NCBI GenBank assembly: GCA_958295905.1
Contig: OY282382.1
Coordinates: 1,760,001-1,824,000 of the forward strand
Length of the DNA stretch: 64,000 nt
Source of the DNA: an uncultured Vicinamibacterales bacterium
Lineage (GTDB): Bacteria > Acidobacteriota > Vicinamibacteria > Vicinamibacterales > UBA8438
Reading direction: 5' to 3'
Shown: one piece after another, positions 43,922 through 51,607 of the stretch
Layout of the letters: the number at the start of each line of letters is the position of its first letter
Numbering within the stretch: the stretch's first letter is position 1
Position numbers and translations under genes: made by a program
Notes under the pieces: model-generated
What the model was told of the DNA's origin: nothing
Seen by the model: the letters and a program-made list of their open reading frames with translations, nothing else
The model's database searches: none

Positions 43922-45217
43922 CTAGCGGCGCTCGCGCAACTCCTGCGCCAGCGTCCTGATTTCGGTCAGATCCTGCACCATCTCGCTCCAGCCGTACCAC
44001 AGGGAGTAGTCGGGGTTGTTGTGAAAGGCGCCCTGGAAGGTCCGCATCCGGTGTTCCAGGTGCATCCTGAACAGGCGCTGTTCGATCACCGACGGCGCGT
44101 CGTGGAACGCCAGCAGGTCCGGATAGTCGTACGCGTAGTGGTCCGGCTTGCGCAAGACGCCGTCGGTGTAGAGAGCGGCGACGATGCGGATCGCTTCCGC
44201 CAGCAGGCGGTCCGCCTCCTTGATCATGTCGTCGCCCTTCTCGAGTTCCGCGCGCACCAGGTTGCCCGAGTGGCACTCTTCACAAACCGCGATCATGCGG
44301 TCCCGTTCCCGCTGCCAGTCGTCCTGCGTCAGCCGGGCGACGTCGGCCTGCCGCACGATCTCCAGGCGCGGCGTCGGGTTGCCCTGGGGGTCCAGGACCC
44401 CGAGGGCCTGCAGAATGGTCGTCTGGTCGGCGGCCCACGCCGGATCTTCCGGCAGGGGCAGGCGCACGCCCAGGAACCCCCAGGCGGTCCGGACCTCGTG
44501 GTCTCCCTGCGGCATGTGGCAGGTCTGGCAGGTGGGCGCCGCGGCTTCGTCCGGCAGCGTGCCGTTCTGCTTCAGGAGGTGCCGCACGCCGTGCTTGGAC
44601 GACGAGTACATCTCCCATTGCGGGTGGTCGATCCCCATGTGGCACGTCCGGCACGCCTGCGGTTCCCGCGCCTCCGCGATCGAGAACAGGTGGCGCGTAT
44701 GGCAGGCGTCGCACGACGCCAAACCGGACATGACGCCGTCGGCCCGCAACTGTCGCATGTCGTCCTCGGTCTTGATCCCGAGGCGGTGACACCCGCCGCA
44801 ACCCTTCATGCCCTCGGTGAGCGCCATCGGCAGCCAGTGCGTCGTCGGCATCGCGTTCATGCCGGCCCACGCCAGGGCATGCTTGCCGCCTGTGAACTGC
44901 TCGGCCTGGATCGGATGGCAGTCCGCGCACACCTCCACGGTCGCCATCTTGACGAGGGCGACATCGTCCGCGGTGCGGTGCCCGTCGCCGTGACACAGGG
45001 TGCAATCGACTCCCGCCGCACTGTGCCGGCTCAACGTCCAGTCCGTGACGATACTGGGCGTCTCCGCGCGATGACACCCGATGCAGGATGAAGCCTCGGA
45101 AGCTTCCGGTGGAGCGTCCCCGCCGCCGCAGGCGGCAAGGGCCGGCACGAGGAACGCGAGACAGCACGCCGCGACAGAGCGACCACCGCGGTGAGGAAGA
45201 AGCGCCATCGGTCCCAT
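43922..45217 (-). CDS. Octaheme HAO-like cytochrome c lipoprotein
   Basis: A 431-residue lipoprotein with eight CxxCH motifs in order: CIGCH, CTLCH, CADCH, CGGCH, CDACH, CRTCH, CQTCH and CEECH. This matches octaheme cytochromes of the hydroxylamine oxidoreductase type. The lipobox is VPALAAC. The C-terminus (GAFHNNPDYSLWYGWSEM) resembles HAO-type sequence. Paired with a NapC-like quinol dehydrogenase it may act reductively (nitrite or hydroxylamine) rather than in ammonia oxidation; this is inference. The ATG at 45217 is favoured; a second in-frame ATG lies at 45208. Confidence 0.85.
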   Translation of the reverse strand: MGPMALLPHRGGRSVAACCLAFLVPALAACGGGDAPPEASEASSCIGCHRAETPSIVTDWTLSRHSAAGVDCTLCHGDGHRTADDVALVKMATVEVCADCHPIQAEQFTGGKHALAWAGMNAMPTTHWLPMALTEGMKGCGGCHRLGIKTEDDMRQLRADGVMSGLASCDACHTRHLFSIAEAREPQACRTCHMGIDHPQWEMYSSSKHGVRHLLKQNGTLPDEAAAPTCQTCHMPQGDHEVRTAWGFLGVRLPLPEDPAWAADQTTILQALGVLDPQGNPTPRLEIVRQADVARLTQDDWQRERDRMIAVCEECHSGNLVRAELEKGDDMIKEADRLLAEAIRIVAALYTDGVLRKPDHYAYDYPDLLAFHDAPSVIEQRLFRMHLEHRMRTFQGAFHNNPDYSLWYGWSEMVQDLTEIRTLAQELRERR

Positions 45218-45389
45218 TATAGGTTTTCCGCCCGGCACCGTGGCCGCTGCCGGACCCGCGTGGCCTGAAGTCGCCGCCGGCTGAGGTGGACTCCATCCCC
45301 TCCGGCGGCGCGACTACATTGCGCATTCATGCATTGTTGTGCTATGTATTGTGTGGAGTCACGTTCCGGTCGACGCAGGGCAGGAAGGG
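45218..45389. promoter_or_regulatory. Divergent promoter region, HAO operon and padR operon
   Basis: A 172-bp region between divergent operons. On the minus strand a TATAAT sequence overlaps the octaheme start (AACCTATAATGGG). Towards padR, a lower-GC stretch (ATTCATGCATTGTTGTGC, about 45325-45350) may hold its promoter and PadR binding site. Confidence 0.35.
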
Positions 45390-45776
45390 ATGAACATCAG
45401 CAAGGACCTCGTCGCCGCCTCGGCCGCGCCGCTCGTGCTGGCGATTCTCGCCGAGGGCGACAGCTACGGCTACGCCATCATCAAGCGGGTCGGCGAGCTG
45501 TCGGCCGGGCATCTCCAGTGGACGGACGGCATGCTCTATCCGGTGCTGCACCGTCTCGAGCGGCTCGGCTACGTCGAGGCGCGCTGGGCCACCGCGGAGA
45601 GCGGCCGGCGGCGCCGGTACTACCGCATCACCGGGGCGGGGCGGGCGCATCTGAAGACACAGAGGCGGCAATGGCAGGTGGTGGACGCCACGCTGCGCGG
45701 AATCTGGATGAAGTTTTCCCCGGCGCCCCAGGCAGGGCGGGCGCCGGCGCGATGGGGGCTCGAACCGACATGGTGA
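45390..45776 (+). CDS. PadR family transcriptional regulator
   Basis: A 128-residue PadR-type winged-helix regulator (MNISKDLVAASAAPLVLAIL). The helix-turn-helix and wing are visible as DSYGYAIIKRVGELSAG, WTDGMLYPVLHRLERLGYVE and RRRRYYRITGAG. CAGGAAGG precedes the ATG. The next gene starts within its last codons, a common layout in Acidobacteria, where PadR controls a membrane-protein gene. Confidence 0.9.
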   Translation: MNISKDLVAASAAPLVLAILAEGDSYGYAIIKRVGELSAGHLQWTDGMLYPVLHRLERLGYVEARWATAESGRRRRYYRITGAGRAHLKTQRRQWQVVDATLRGIWMKFSPAPQAGRAPARWGLEPTW

Positions 45777-47197
45777 AGCACGACGACGCGCTCGAAGCGC
45801 AGTTCGCCCACATGGTGGAGCACGACGACGCGCTCGAAGCGCAGTTCGCCCAGTGGCGGACCTGGCTGAGACGGCGCCCGGCGATCCGCGATTCCGACGT
45901 GGAGGAGCTCGAAGGCCACCTGCGCGATGTGGTCGAGGCCCTCCGCGCTACCGGGCTCGACGCCGACGAGGCGTTCCTGGTCGCCGTCAAGCGGATGGGC
46001 AACCTCGACGCGGTGTCGCGCGAGTTCGCGCGCGAGCACTCCGAACGGCTGTGGAAGCAGCTCGTGACGCCCGCGGACGCCGAGGGCGCCCCGACCCGGA
46101 TCGCGATGCGCGAGACCATCGTCGTGATGGCCCTGGCCGTCGCCGCGGCGGCCGCGATCAAGCTGCCCGAGCTGTTCGGCTACCCGCATATCGGAGCGGG
46201 GGACGGCCTGTTCGAGGGCGGGAACGTCTACTTCCCCAACCTCAGCTTCTTCGTGCTGCCGTTCCTCGCCGGCTACTTCGCCTGGAAACGCGGGTTGGAC
46301 TGGGCGGGGTGGGTCCGGCTGGGGCTGGCGTTCGCGGCGGCCGCGTTCGTCGTCAACGCCTTCCCGTTCGCGCCGGCGGGTCACACGTGGACGCTCGCGG
46401 CGCTGCACCTGCCGATCGCGCTGTGGCTCGCGGTGGGCATCGCCTACGCCGGGGGCCGCTGGCGCGACGGCGGCGGGCGGATGGACTTCGTGCGCTTCTC
46501 CGGCGAGCTGTTCATCTACTACGTGCTCATGGCCCTGGGCGGCGGCGCGCTCACGGGGTTCACGGCCGGCATGTTCGCGACCATCGGCATGGACGTCGAG
46601 CCGCTGGTGGTGCGGTGGATGCTCCCGTGCGGCGCCATGGGGGCGGTCATCGTCGGCGCGTGGCTCGTGGAAGCCAAGCAGAGCGTCATCGAGAACATGG
46701 CGCCGGTGCTGACGCGCCTGTTCACGCCCCTGTTCGCAGCGGTGCTGCTCGTCTTTCTCGGAACCATGGTGTGGACGGGCGCCGGCATCGACGTCGAGCG
46801 GGAGGTGCTCATCGGCTTCGACCTGCTCCTGGCCGTCGTTCTCGGCCTGCTGCTCTACGCCGTCTCGGCGCGCGACGCCGAGGCCCCGCCGGACGCCTTC
46901 GACGCGCTGCAGCTTCTGCTCGTGTTCTGCGCGCTGGTCGTCGACGCGGTGGCCCTCGCCGCCATCGCGGGGCGGATCTCCGAGTTCGGCCTCAGCCCGA
47001 ACCGGGTGGCGGCGCTCGGCGAGAACCTCGTTCTGCTGGTCAACTTGGCGTGGTCGGCGTGGCTGTACGCCCGCTTCATCGCCGGCCGCGGCCCGTTCTC
47101 GGCCCTCGAACGCTGGCAGACGGCCTACCTGCCGGTCTACGCGGTGTGGGCGGCCTTCGTCGTCGTCGCCTTCCCGCCGCTGTTCGGCTTCCTGTGA
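45770..47197 (+). CDS. Permease-prefix membrane protein, DUF4153-like
   Basis: A 475-residue membrane protein. The N-terminal cytoplasmic part has the permease-prefix signature (WLRRRPAIRDSDVEELEGHL...TGLDADEAFLVAVKRMG); about ten membrane helices follow, ending in ALERWQTAYLPVYAVWAAFV, reminiscent of DUF4153. A perfect-frame 42-bp tandem duplication repeats HDDALEAQFA in the first 28 residues. Its ATG lies inside the last codons of padR, so the pair is coupled. The transport or signalling role is unknown. Confidence 0.8.
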   Translation: MVKHDDALEAQFAHMVEHDDALEAQFAQWRTWLRRRPAIRDSDVEELEGHLRDVVEALRATGLDADEAFLVAVKRMGNLDAVSREFAREHSERLWKQLVTPADAEGAPTRIAMRETIVVMALAVAAAAAIKLPELFGYPHIGAGDGLFEGGNVYFPNLSFFVLPFLAGYFAWKRGLDWAGWVRLGLAFAAAAFVVNAFPFAPAGHTWTLAALHLPIALWLAVGIAYAGGRWRDGGGRMDFVRFSGELFIYYVLMALGGGALTGFTAGMFATIGMDVEPLVVRWMLPCGAMGAVIVGAWLVEAKQSVIENMAPVLTRLFTPLFAAVLLVFLGTMVWTGAGIDVEREVLIGFDLLLAVVLGLLLYAVSARDAEAPPDAFDALQLLLVFCALVVDAVALAAIAGRISEFGLSPNRVAALGENLVLLVNLAWSAWLYARFIAGRGPFSALERWQTAYLPVYAVWAAFVVVAFPPLFGFL

Positions 47198-47573
47198 AGG
47201 CCGCGCCATCCCGCGGTCGCCCGGATTCGACAGATCCACTTCCGTATGGATCAACCCTCTGAACACCATCCGACGCCCGCATCGTGGCCTTGGACGCGCG
47301 CGCTCCTCAAGACGGGCGGCGGCGTCTGCACGCGCACGACGCGCAAGAACAACTTCCTTCAGAGGCCGCAATCACGCCGTACCAGCCCGTGGCGAAAGTC
47401 GCCGCCGCATTCGAGCGGCGCGGGTTCACCACGGGCTGGTGATGGGATCGACGCCGAATCCCACAGATGCGCGGCATGGATGCGGCCGAAGTGAAACTGC
47501 GCCACGAAACCGATGCGGCGACACCGGGAGTTATTCCTGCGCCGATCCTTGCGCGGTGGCCGGGCGGCAGACT
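47198..47573. other. Intergenic, possible gene remnant
   Basis: A plus-strand frame from about 47269 reads DARIVALDARAPQDGRR...EAAITPYQPVAKVAAAFERR and ends at a TGA near 47442. It looks protein-like but has no start and no recognised family. The rest of this gap, between convergent genes, shows nothing. Confidence 0.25.
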
Positions 47574-48350
47574 TCAGGGTCGCGCCGCCTCCAACAGCGC
47601 CTGGCGGGTCTGCAGCTCGTTGCGCACCCGGATCACCCCGGTGGTCTGGCGGGCGATGCTCTCCGCGAGAATCCGGTCGGCCTGGTCGAACACGACGCCC
47701 TTCAACGTCACATAGCCGTTCCGGACGATGATCGAGAACCGGGGCGCCAGCCCGAGGTAGCGGTCGAACTGCGAACGGCCGAATATCTGCCGGGCGAGAA
47801 GGTTGCGCAGCCGCTCGTCGCCGATGCCCGGCGGCAGGACCTCAAGCTCGTTGACGATCGCCTGCACGCCCCGCACCTTCGAGATCCGCTCGTAGAGGTC
47901 GGCCGGCTTGTCCGGGCGCGGGGTCACGTCGCCGCGCAGGGTCACCGAGCCGTTCTCGACCGTCACGTCCACGTAGTCGAACACCGAGTAGTAGGGGTAG
48001 CGCACGATGGCCTGCCCCACCGCGTTGCCGAGCTCCGGGTCGGTCTCCGGATTCGCGATGACGAGATCGTTGACGACGGTGCGGACCCCGTCGGTCTCCC
48101 GCGCCCGGTCGAGCGCCCACTCCTGGTCCCACAGCGTCGCCAGGGTGCCGGCGAGGGAGACCTCGCCGTCGCGCGCGGCGACCTCGATCCGGTTCGCGAC
48201 CGCGGCCTTTTCCGCCAGCCGGCGCTCCACCGCCTGCCGCAGCGCCTCGTCCGCCCCGTTCGCGGCGGCGCCCGCCGCGGCCAGCACCAGCGCCAGCATC
48301 CCCGCCGTCATCCCCGCGGTACCCGTTCGCCTGCCAACCGTCGTTCTCAT
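47574..48350 (-). CDS. Exported BON-domain protein
   Basis: A 258-residue protein with an N-terminal signal (MTAGMLALVLAAAGAAANGA) and three BON-like repeats (LRQAVERRLAEKAAVANRIE..., NAVGQAIVRYPYYSVFDYVD..., LRNLLARQIFGRSQFDRYLG...), each with a GxVxLxG strand (GEVSLAG, GSVTLRG, GYVTLKG). BON domains bind membranes or peptidoglycan; a periplasmic stabilising role is likely. The ATG at 48350 is chosen over an open upstream extension. Confidence 0.85.
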   Translation of the reverse strand: MRTTVGRRTGTAGMTAGMLALVLAAAGAAANGADEALRQAVERRLAEKAAVANRIEVAARDGEVSLAGTLATLWDQEWALDRARETDGVRTVVNDLVIANPETDPELGNAVGQAIVRYPYYSVFDYVDVTVENGSVTLRGDVTPRPDKPADLYERISKVRGVQAIVNELEVLPPGIGDERLRNLLARQIFGRSQFDRYLGLAPRFSIIVRNGYVTLKGVVFDQADRILAESIARQTTGVIRVRNELQTRQALLEAARP

Positions 48351-48610
48351 CCCCGCCCTCCGATTCTTGTGAACAAGGCCGTAACCGCTGCGCCCGACCG
48401 GCCAGCCAAGGCCCCGGACCCGCGGCGGCGTTCCTGACTGCACGTATATAGAGCATGAAGCATGCCAACTCTACCGCGTGGACGCGGGCCTCCGTATCCT
48501 GCTGCAACCAGGGGAGTTCATCGGATACCGCCGCCGCTTCGGACCATCGACCGTCCTCAAGAGTGGACGTATCGCGAAACGCCCGGAGGCCGCACCGTCA
48601 CGGCCAGGAG

Positions 48611-48779
48611 CATCCCACGCTGACCTGCGCGTGGCGGCTCGCCCCCGATTCGAAGGGTCGCCCACCGTCTTGCCGACCGGCCGGTGCCGCGTCAGACCCA
48701 CGATTCCGCACGTCCGGAGGCCCAGGACCCGCCACGATTCTGCCTGCGCACGGCGGTGGCGGAGCGTGGGATGGTCCTG
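48611..48779 (+). repeat. Interspersed repeat family B, full copy
   Basis: This copy (CATCCCACGCTGACC, GATTCGAAGGGTCGCC, CCGTCTTGCCGACCGG, ACCCACGATTCCGCACGTCC, then CGCCACGATTCTGCCTGCGC and GGAGCGTGGGATGGTC) matches the two units at 54229-54588. It lies upstream of the secreted protein gene. The whole 502-bp gap holds no credible gene. Confidence 0.8.
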
Positions 48780-48852
48780 CCGCCCCGGCGCGCGGGACTT
48801 GTCATGGGGCTGGTATGATGGAGGCGCATCCAAATCACGCAAGGAGGCCGAC

Positions 48853-49830
48853 ATGAGTCATCGCTGTCGCCTGTCCGTCGGCGTCGCGGCACTGCTGTTC
48901 GCGATCGGGTCGCCCGCGCCCGCGCAGGCTCAGGACGACGCTCCGCGGACGGCCTGGGGGCGGCCGGACCTCCAGGGCGTGTGGGACTTCCGCAGCATCA
49001 CCCCGCTGCAACGGCCCGAGGACCTGGCCGACCGGGAGTTCCTCACCGAGGAAGAAGCGGCGCAGATCGAACAGGGCGCGGTCGACCGGGACGTCCGCCT
49101 GTGGGAGGCGGCCCCGCGCCGGACCGAGGCCGGCGGGAACGTCGGCGGCTACAACAACTTCTGGCTCGACCGGGGGCTGCGGGCGGTCGAGACCCGGCGC
49201 ACCTCGCTCATCACCTATCCGCCGAACGGCCGGATGCCGGCCGTGACCCCCGACGCGCAACGGCGCGCGGACGAGCGCCGCGACCGTCTGCGCGAGAGCC
49301 CCGCCGGCTCCTGGGAGGACTTCAGCGCGGGCGTGCGGTGCATCCTCGGCTTCAACGCCGGGCCCCCGTTCACGCCGAGCGCCTACAACAACAACATGCA
49401 GCTCTTCCAGACGCCGGACCACGTCGTCATCGTCACCGAGATGGTGCATACCGCGCGCATCGTCCCCCTCGACGGACGGCCGCGGCTCGACCCCGACGTC
49501 CAGCAGTGGTCGGGCGACTCGCGCGGCCGCTGGGAGGGCGACACCCTCGTCATCGAGACCCGCAACTTCGACGCCAAGCGACGCTGGCGGAACACCACCG
49601 CGAACGCGCGGCTGGTCGAGCGGCTGACCCGCGTCGACGCCGACACCCTGAACTACGAGTTCACGGTCACCGATCCCGAGACCTGGACGAGCGCGTGGAC
49701 CGCCTCGGTTCCCCTGGCCCTGAACCCGGAGCCGATGTACGAGTACGCCTGCCACGAGGGCAACTACTCGATGCCCCTGATGCTCGGGGGACAGCGGAAC
49801 ATCGAGCTGGACGCCTCGAACGAGCCGTAG
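48853..49830 (+). CDS. Secreted protein of unknown function
   Basis: A 325-residue exported protein. It has a signal peptide (CRLSVGVAALLFAIGSPAPA) and conserved-looking blocks (WGRPDLQGVWDFRSITPLQR, GRWEGDTLVIETRNFDAKRR, LVERLTRVDADTLNYEFTVT) seen in an uncharacterised family common in Acidobacteria. AAGGAGG precedes the ATG. No enzyme motif is recognised. Confidence 0.8.
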   Translation: MSHRCRLSVGVAALLFAIGSPAPAQAQDDAPRTAWGRPDLQGVWDFRSITPLQRPEDLADREFLTEEEAAQIEQGAVDRDVRLWEAAPRRTEAGGNVGGYNNFWLDRGLRAVETRRTSLITYPPNGRMPAVTPDAQRRADERRDRLRESPAGSWEDFSAGVRCILGFNAGPPFTPSAYNNNMQLFQTPDHVVIVTEMVHTARIVPLDGRPRLDPDVQQWSGDSRGRWEGDTLVIETRNFDAKRRWRNTTANARLVERLTRVDADTLNYEFTVTDPETWTSAWTASVPLALNPEPMYEYACHEGNYSMPLMLGGQRNIELDASNEP

Positions 49831-49920
49831 TAGAGGGGGGCTTGCGCCGTAGAAGGTTCCGCGTCCGCGAAACTTCCAACGTTCGCCGGACCCGTGGCGG
49901 CAATCCCGCCATCGTCGAAG

Positions 49921-49948
49921 CGGCGGCCACCGTCACCGGTGGCCGCCG
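49921..49948 (+). terminator. Strong hairpin after the secreted protein gene
   Basis: CGGCGGCCACC (49921-49931) and GGTGGCCGCCG (49938-49948) pair perfectly over 11 bp with a 6-base loop, 90 bp past the stop. There is no T-tract. It may act as a terminator for the plus-strand gene. Confidence 0.45.
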
Positions 49949-49999
49949 GGCCGTCTCGGCCCGTCTGTGCCGGCGGCGCGAACCCGCGGGTCGGAATGG

Positions 50000-50108
50000 T
50001 CACGCCGACGCGGTGATCATGGCGCGCAACTCGTCCACGATCCACTGATTCAGGCTCTTGCCGTCGGCGGCGGCCGCGGCGCTCACGTCTTCGATGGACG
50101 GTGGCGGC
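50000..50108 (-). pseudogene. HicB/Arc-like antitoxin C-terminal fragment
   Basis: A short minus-strand frame ends DVSAAAAADGKSLNQWIVDE plus LRAMITASA and a TGA at 50000. This matches the second helix and tail of HicB- or Arc-type antitoxins (ADGKSLNQWIV). The N-terminus and any toxin are missing. The rest of the 391-bp gap holds only the hairpin at 49921. Confidence 0.4.
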
Positions 50109-50221
50109 GTTCCCGGTCACGCGGGCATGCCGAAGACGGTCGAAGCCGGCACCCCCCGCTTCGACCCCCGGGCCGCCGACATCGACCCCGCAGCCAGCCG
50201 CGCTCACGCCGTGAAGGGCAA

Positions 50222-51607
50222 TCAGCCGTCCGAGGTGAGCGACAGCGGCTCGAGGTCGACGCGGCCGGTGCTGTCGCCGAAGCGGTCGGCCGGCACCCCC
50301 GCCTTGTCGAGCAGGCCCAGAAGCAGGTTGGCCATGGGGGTCAGCTCGGGGAACTTGATGTGGCGTCCCCCGCGCAGACGGCCCGCCCCGCCGCCGACGA
50401 GGACCAGCGGCAGGTTCTTGTGGTCGTGGAGGTTGCCGTTGCTCATGCCGCTGCCGTGCAGCACCATCGAGTGGTCGAGCAGCGACCCCTCGCCGTCGGG
50501 GCTCGCGGCCAGCTTCTCGACGAAGTAGGAGAGGAGCTGGACGTGATAGGCGTTGATCTTGCCGATGGCGGCGATTTTCTCGGGATTGTCCTGGTGGTGG
50601 GAGACCGCGTGGTGCCCCTCGTTGACGCCGATCCACGGGAACGTCCGCGCGCTCTGCTCGCGCCCGAGCTGCAGGCTGAAGACCCGGGTGATGTCCGCCT
50701 GCCAAGTCAGGAGCAGCAGATCGAACAGCAGCCGGGCGTGCTCGTCGTAGGTCTCGGGAATGCCGACGGGCCGGTCCGGCAGGGCCAGCGCGGAGTCGCC
50801 GGCCTGGACCTCGGCCCGCTGGATGCGGCGCTCGACCTCGCGCACCGCGTCCACGTACTGGTCGACCCGCGCGCGGTCGCCGGGGCCGAGGGTGCGCACG
50901 AGCCGCGCCATGTCCTCCCCGACCGAGTCCAGGATGCTCCGGTCGCGCCGCATCTCGGCCCGCCGCTCGTCCACCGTGCCGCCGTCCCCGAACAGCCGCT
51001 CGAAGACCATGCGGGGGTTGTTCTCCATCGGCAGCGGGGTGGTCGGCGACGACCACGACAGGGTGTTTACGTAGACGCAGTTGTAGCCGTTGTCGCAGTT
51101 GCCGACGAGGAAGCTGTTCTCCAGGGTCAGCTCGAGCGACGGCAGCCGGGTGTCGCGGCACAGCTCGCGCGCCGCAATCTGGTCGACGGTGGTCGCGAGC
51201 CGCACGTCGGCGCCCTCGGTCATCTTGGGCCGCGCCGCGCTCAGCCAGCTCGCGTTCGAGCGCGTATGCTCGGCGTTGCCGTCGGTGCCGTTGCCCTGCG
51301 CGTTCTTGTGCTCCATGTTGGTGAGCACGAGCATCTGGCGCTTGACCGGCGCGAGCGCCTGCAGGATCGGCGACAGCTCGAGGGCGCCGCCTTCGCCGGG
51401 CGGCGTCCACTGGTTCTGGCCCTCGGGCGCCCACGTCACCGACCCGTGCGGGAAGTAGATGAAACCGAGCCGGCGCACCGGGTTGGCGGAGGTCTTGGCG
51501 GCGGCGGTCAGGGCCGGCACCATCGCGTCCAGCAGCGGCAGGGCGAGGGTGGCCCCCATCCCGCGGATGAACGTCCGTCGAGGCAGATGCGTCTTGGTGA
51601 TGATCAT
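50222..51607 (-). CDS. DUF1552 protein with Tat signal
   Basis: A 461-residue DUF1552 protein. Its Tat signal is LPRRTFIRGMGATLALPLLD, followed by DUF1552 blocks (RLGFIYFPHGSVTWAPEGQN, GCDNGYNCVYVNTLSWSSPT-like NGYNCVYVNTLSW, FPWIGVNEGHHAVSHHQDNP, VLHGSGMSNGNLHDHKNLPL). It is the standard partner of the DUF1592-type cytochrome protein upstream, whose stop overlaps its start by four bases. It is probably exported with it. Confidence 0.9.
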   Translation of the reverse strand: MIITKTHLPRRTFIRGMGATLALPLLDAMVPALTAAAKTSANPVRRLGFIYFPHGSVTWAPEGQNQWTPPGEGGALELSPILQALAPVKRQMLVLTNMEHKNAQGNGTDGNAEHTRSNASWLSAARPKMTEGADVRLATTVDQIAARELCRDTRLPSLELTLENSFLVGNCDNGYNCVYVNTLSWSSPTTPLPMENNPRMVFERLFGDGGTVDERRAEMRRDRSILDSVGEDMARLVRTLGPGDRARVDQYVDAVREVERRIQRAEVQAGDSALALPDRPVGIPETYDEHARLLFDLLLLTWQADITRVFSLQLGREQSARTFPWIGVNEGHHAVSHHQDNPEKIAAIGKINAYHVQLLSYFVEKLAASPDGEGSLLDHSMVLHGSGMSNGNLHDHKNLPLVLVGGGAGRLRGGRHIKFPELTPMANLLLGLLDKAGVPADRFGDSTGRVDLEPLSLTSDG

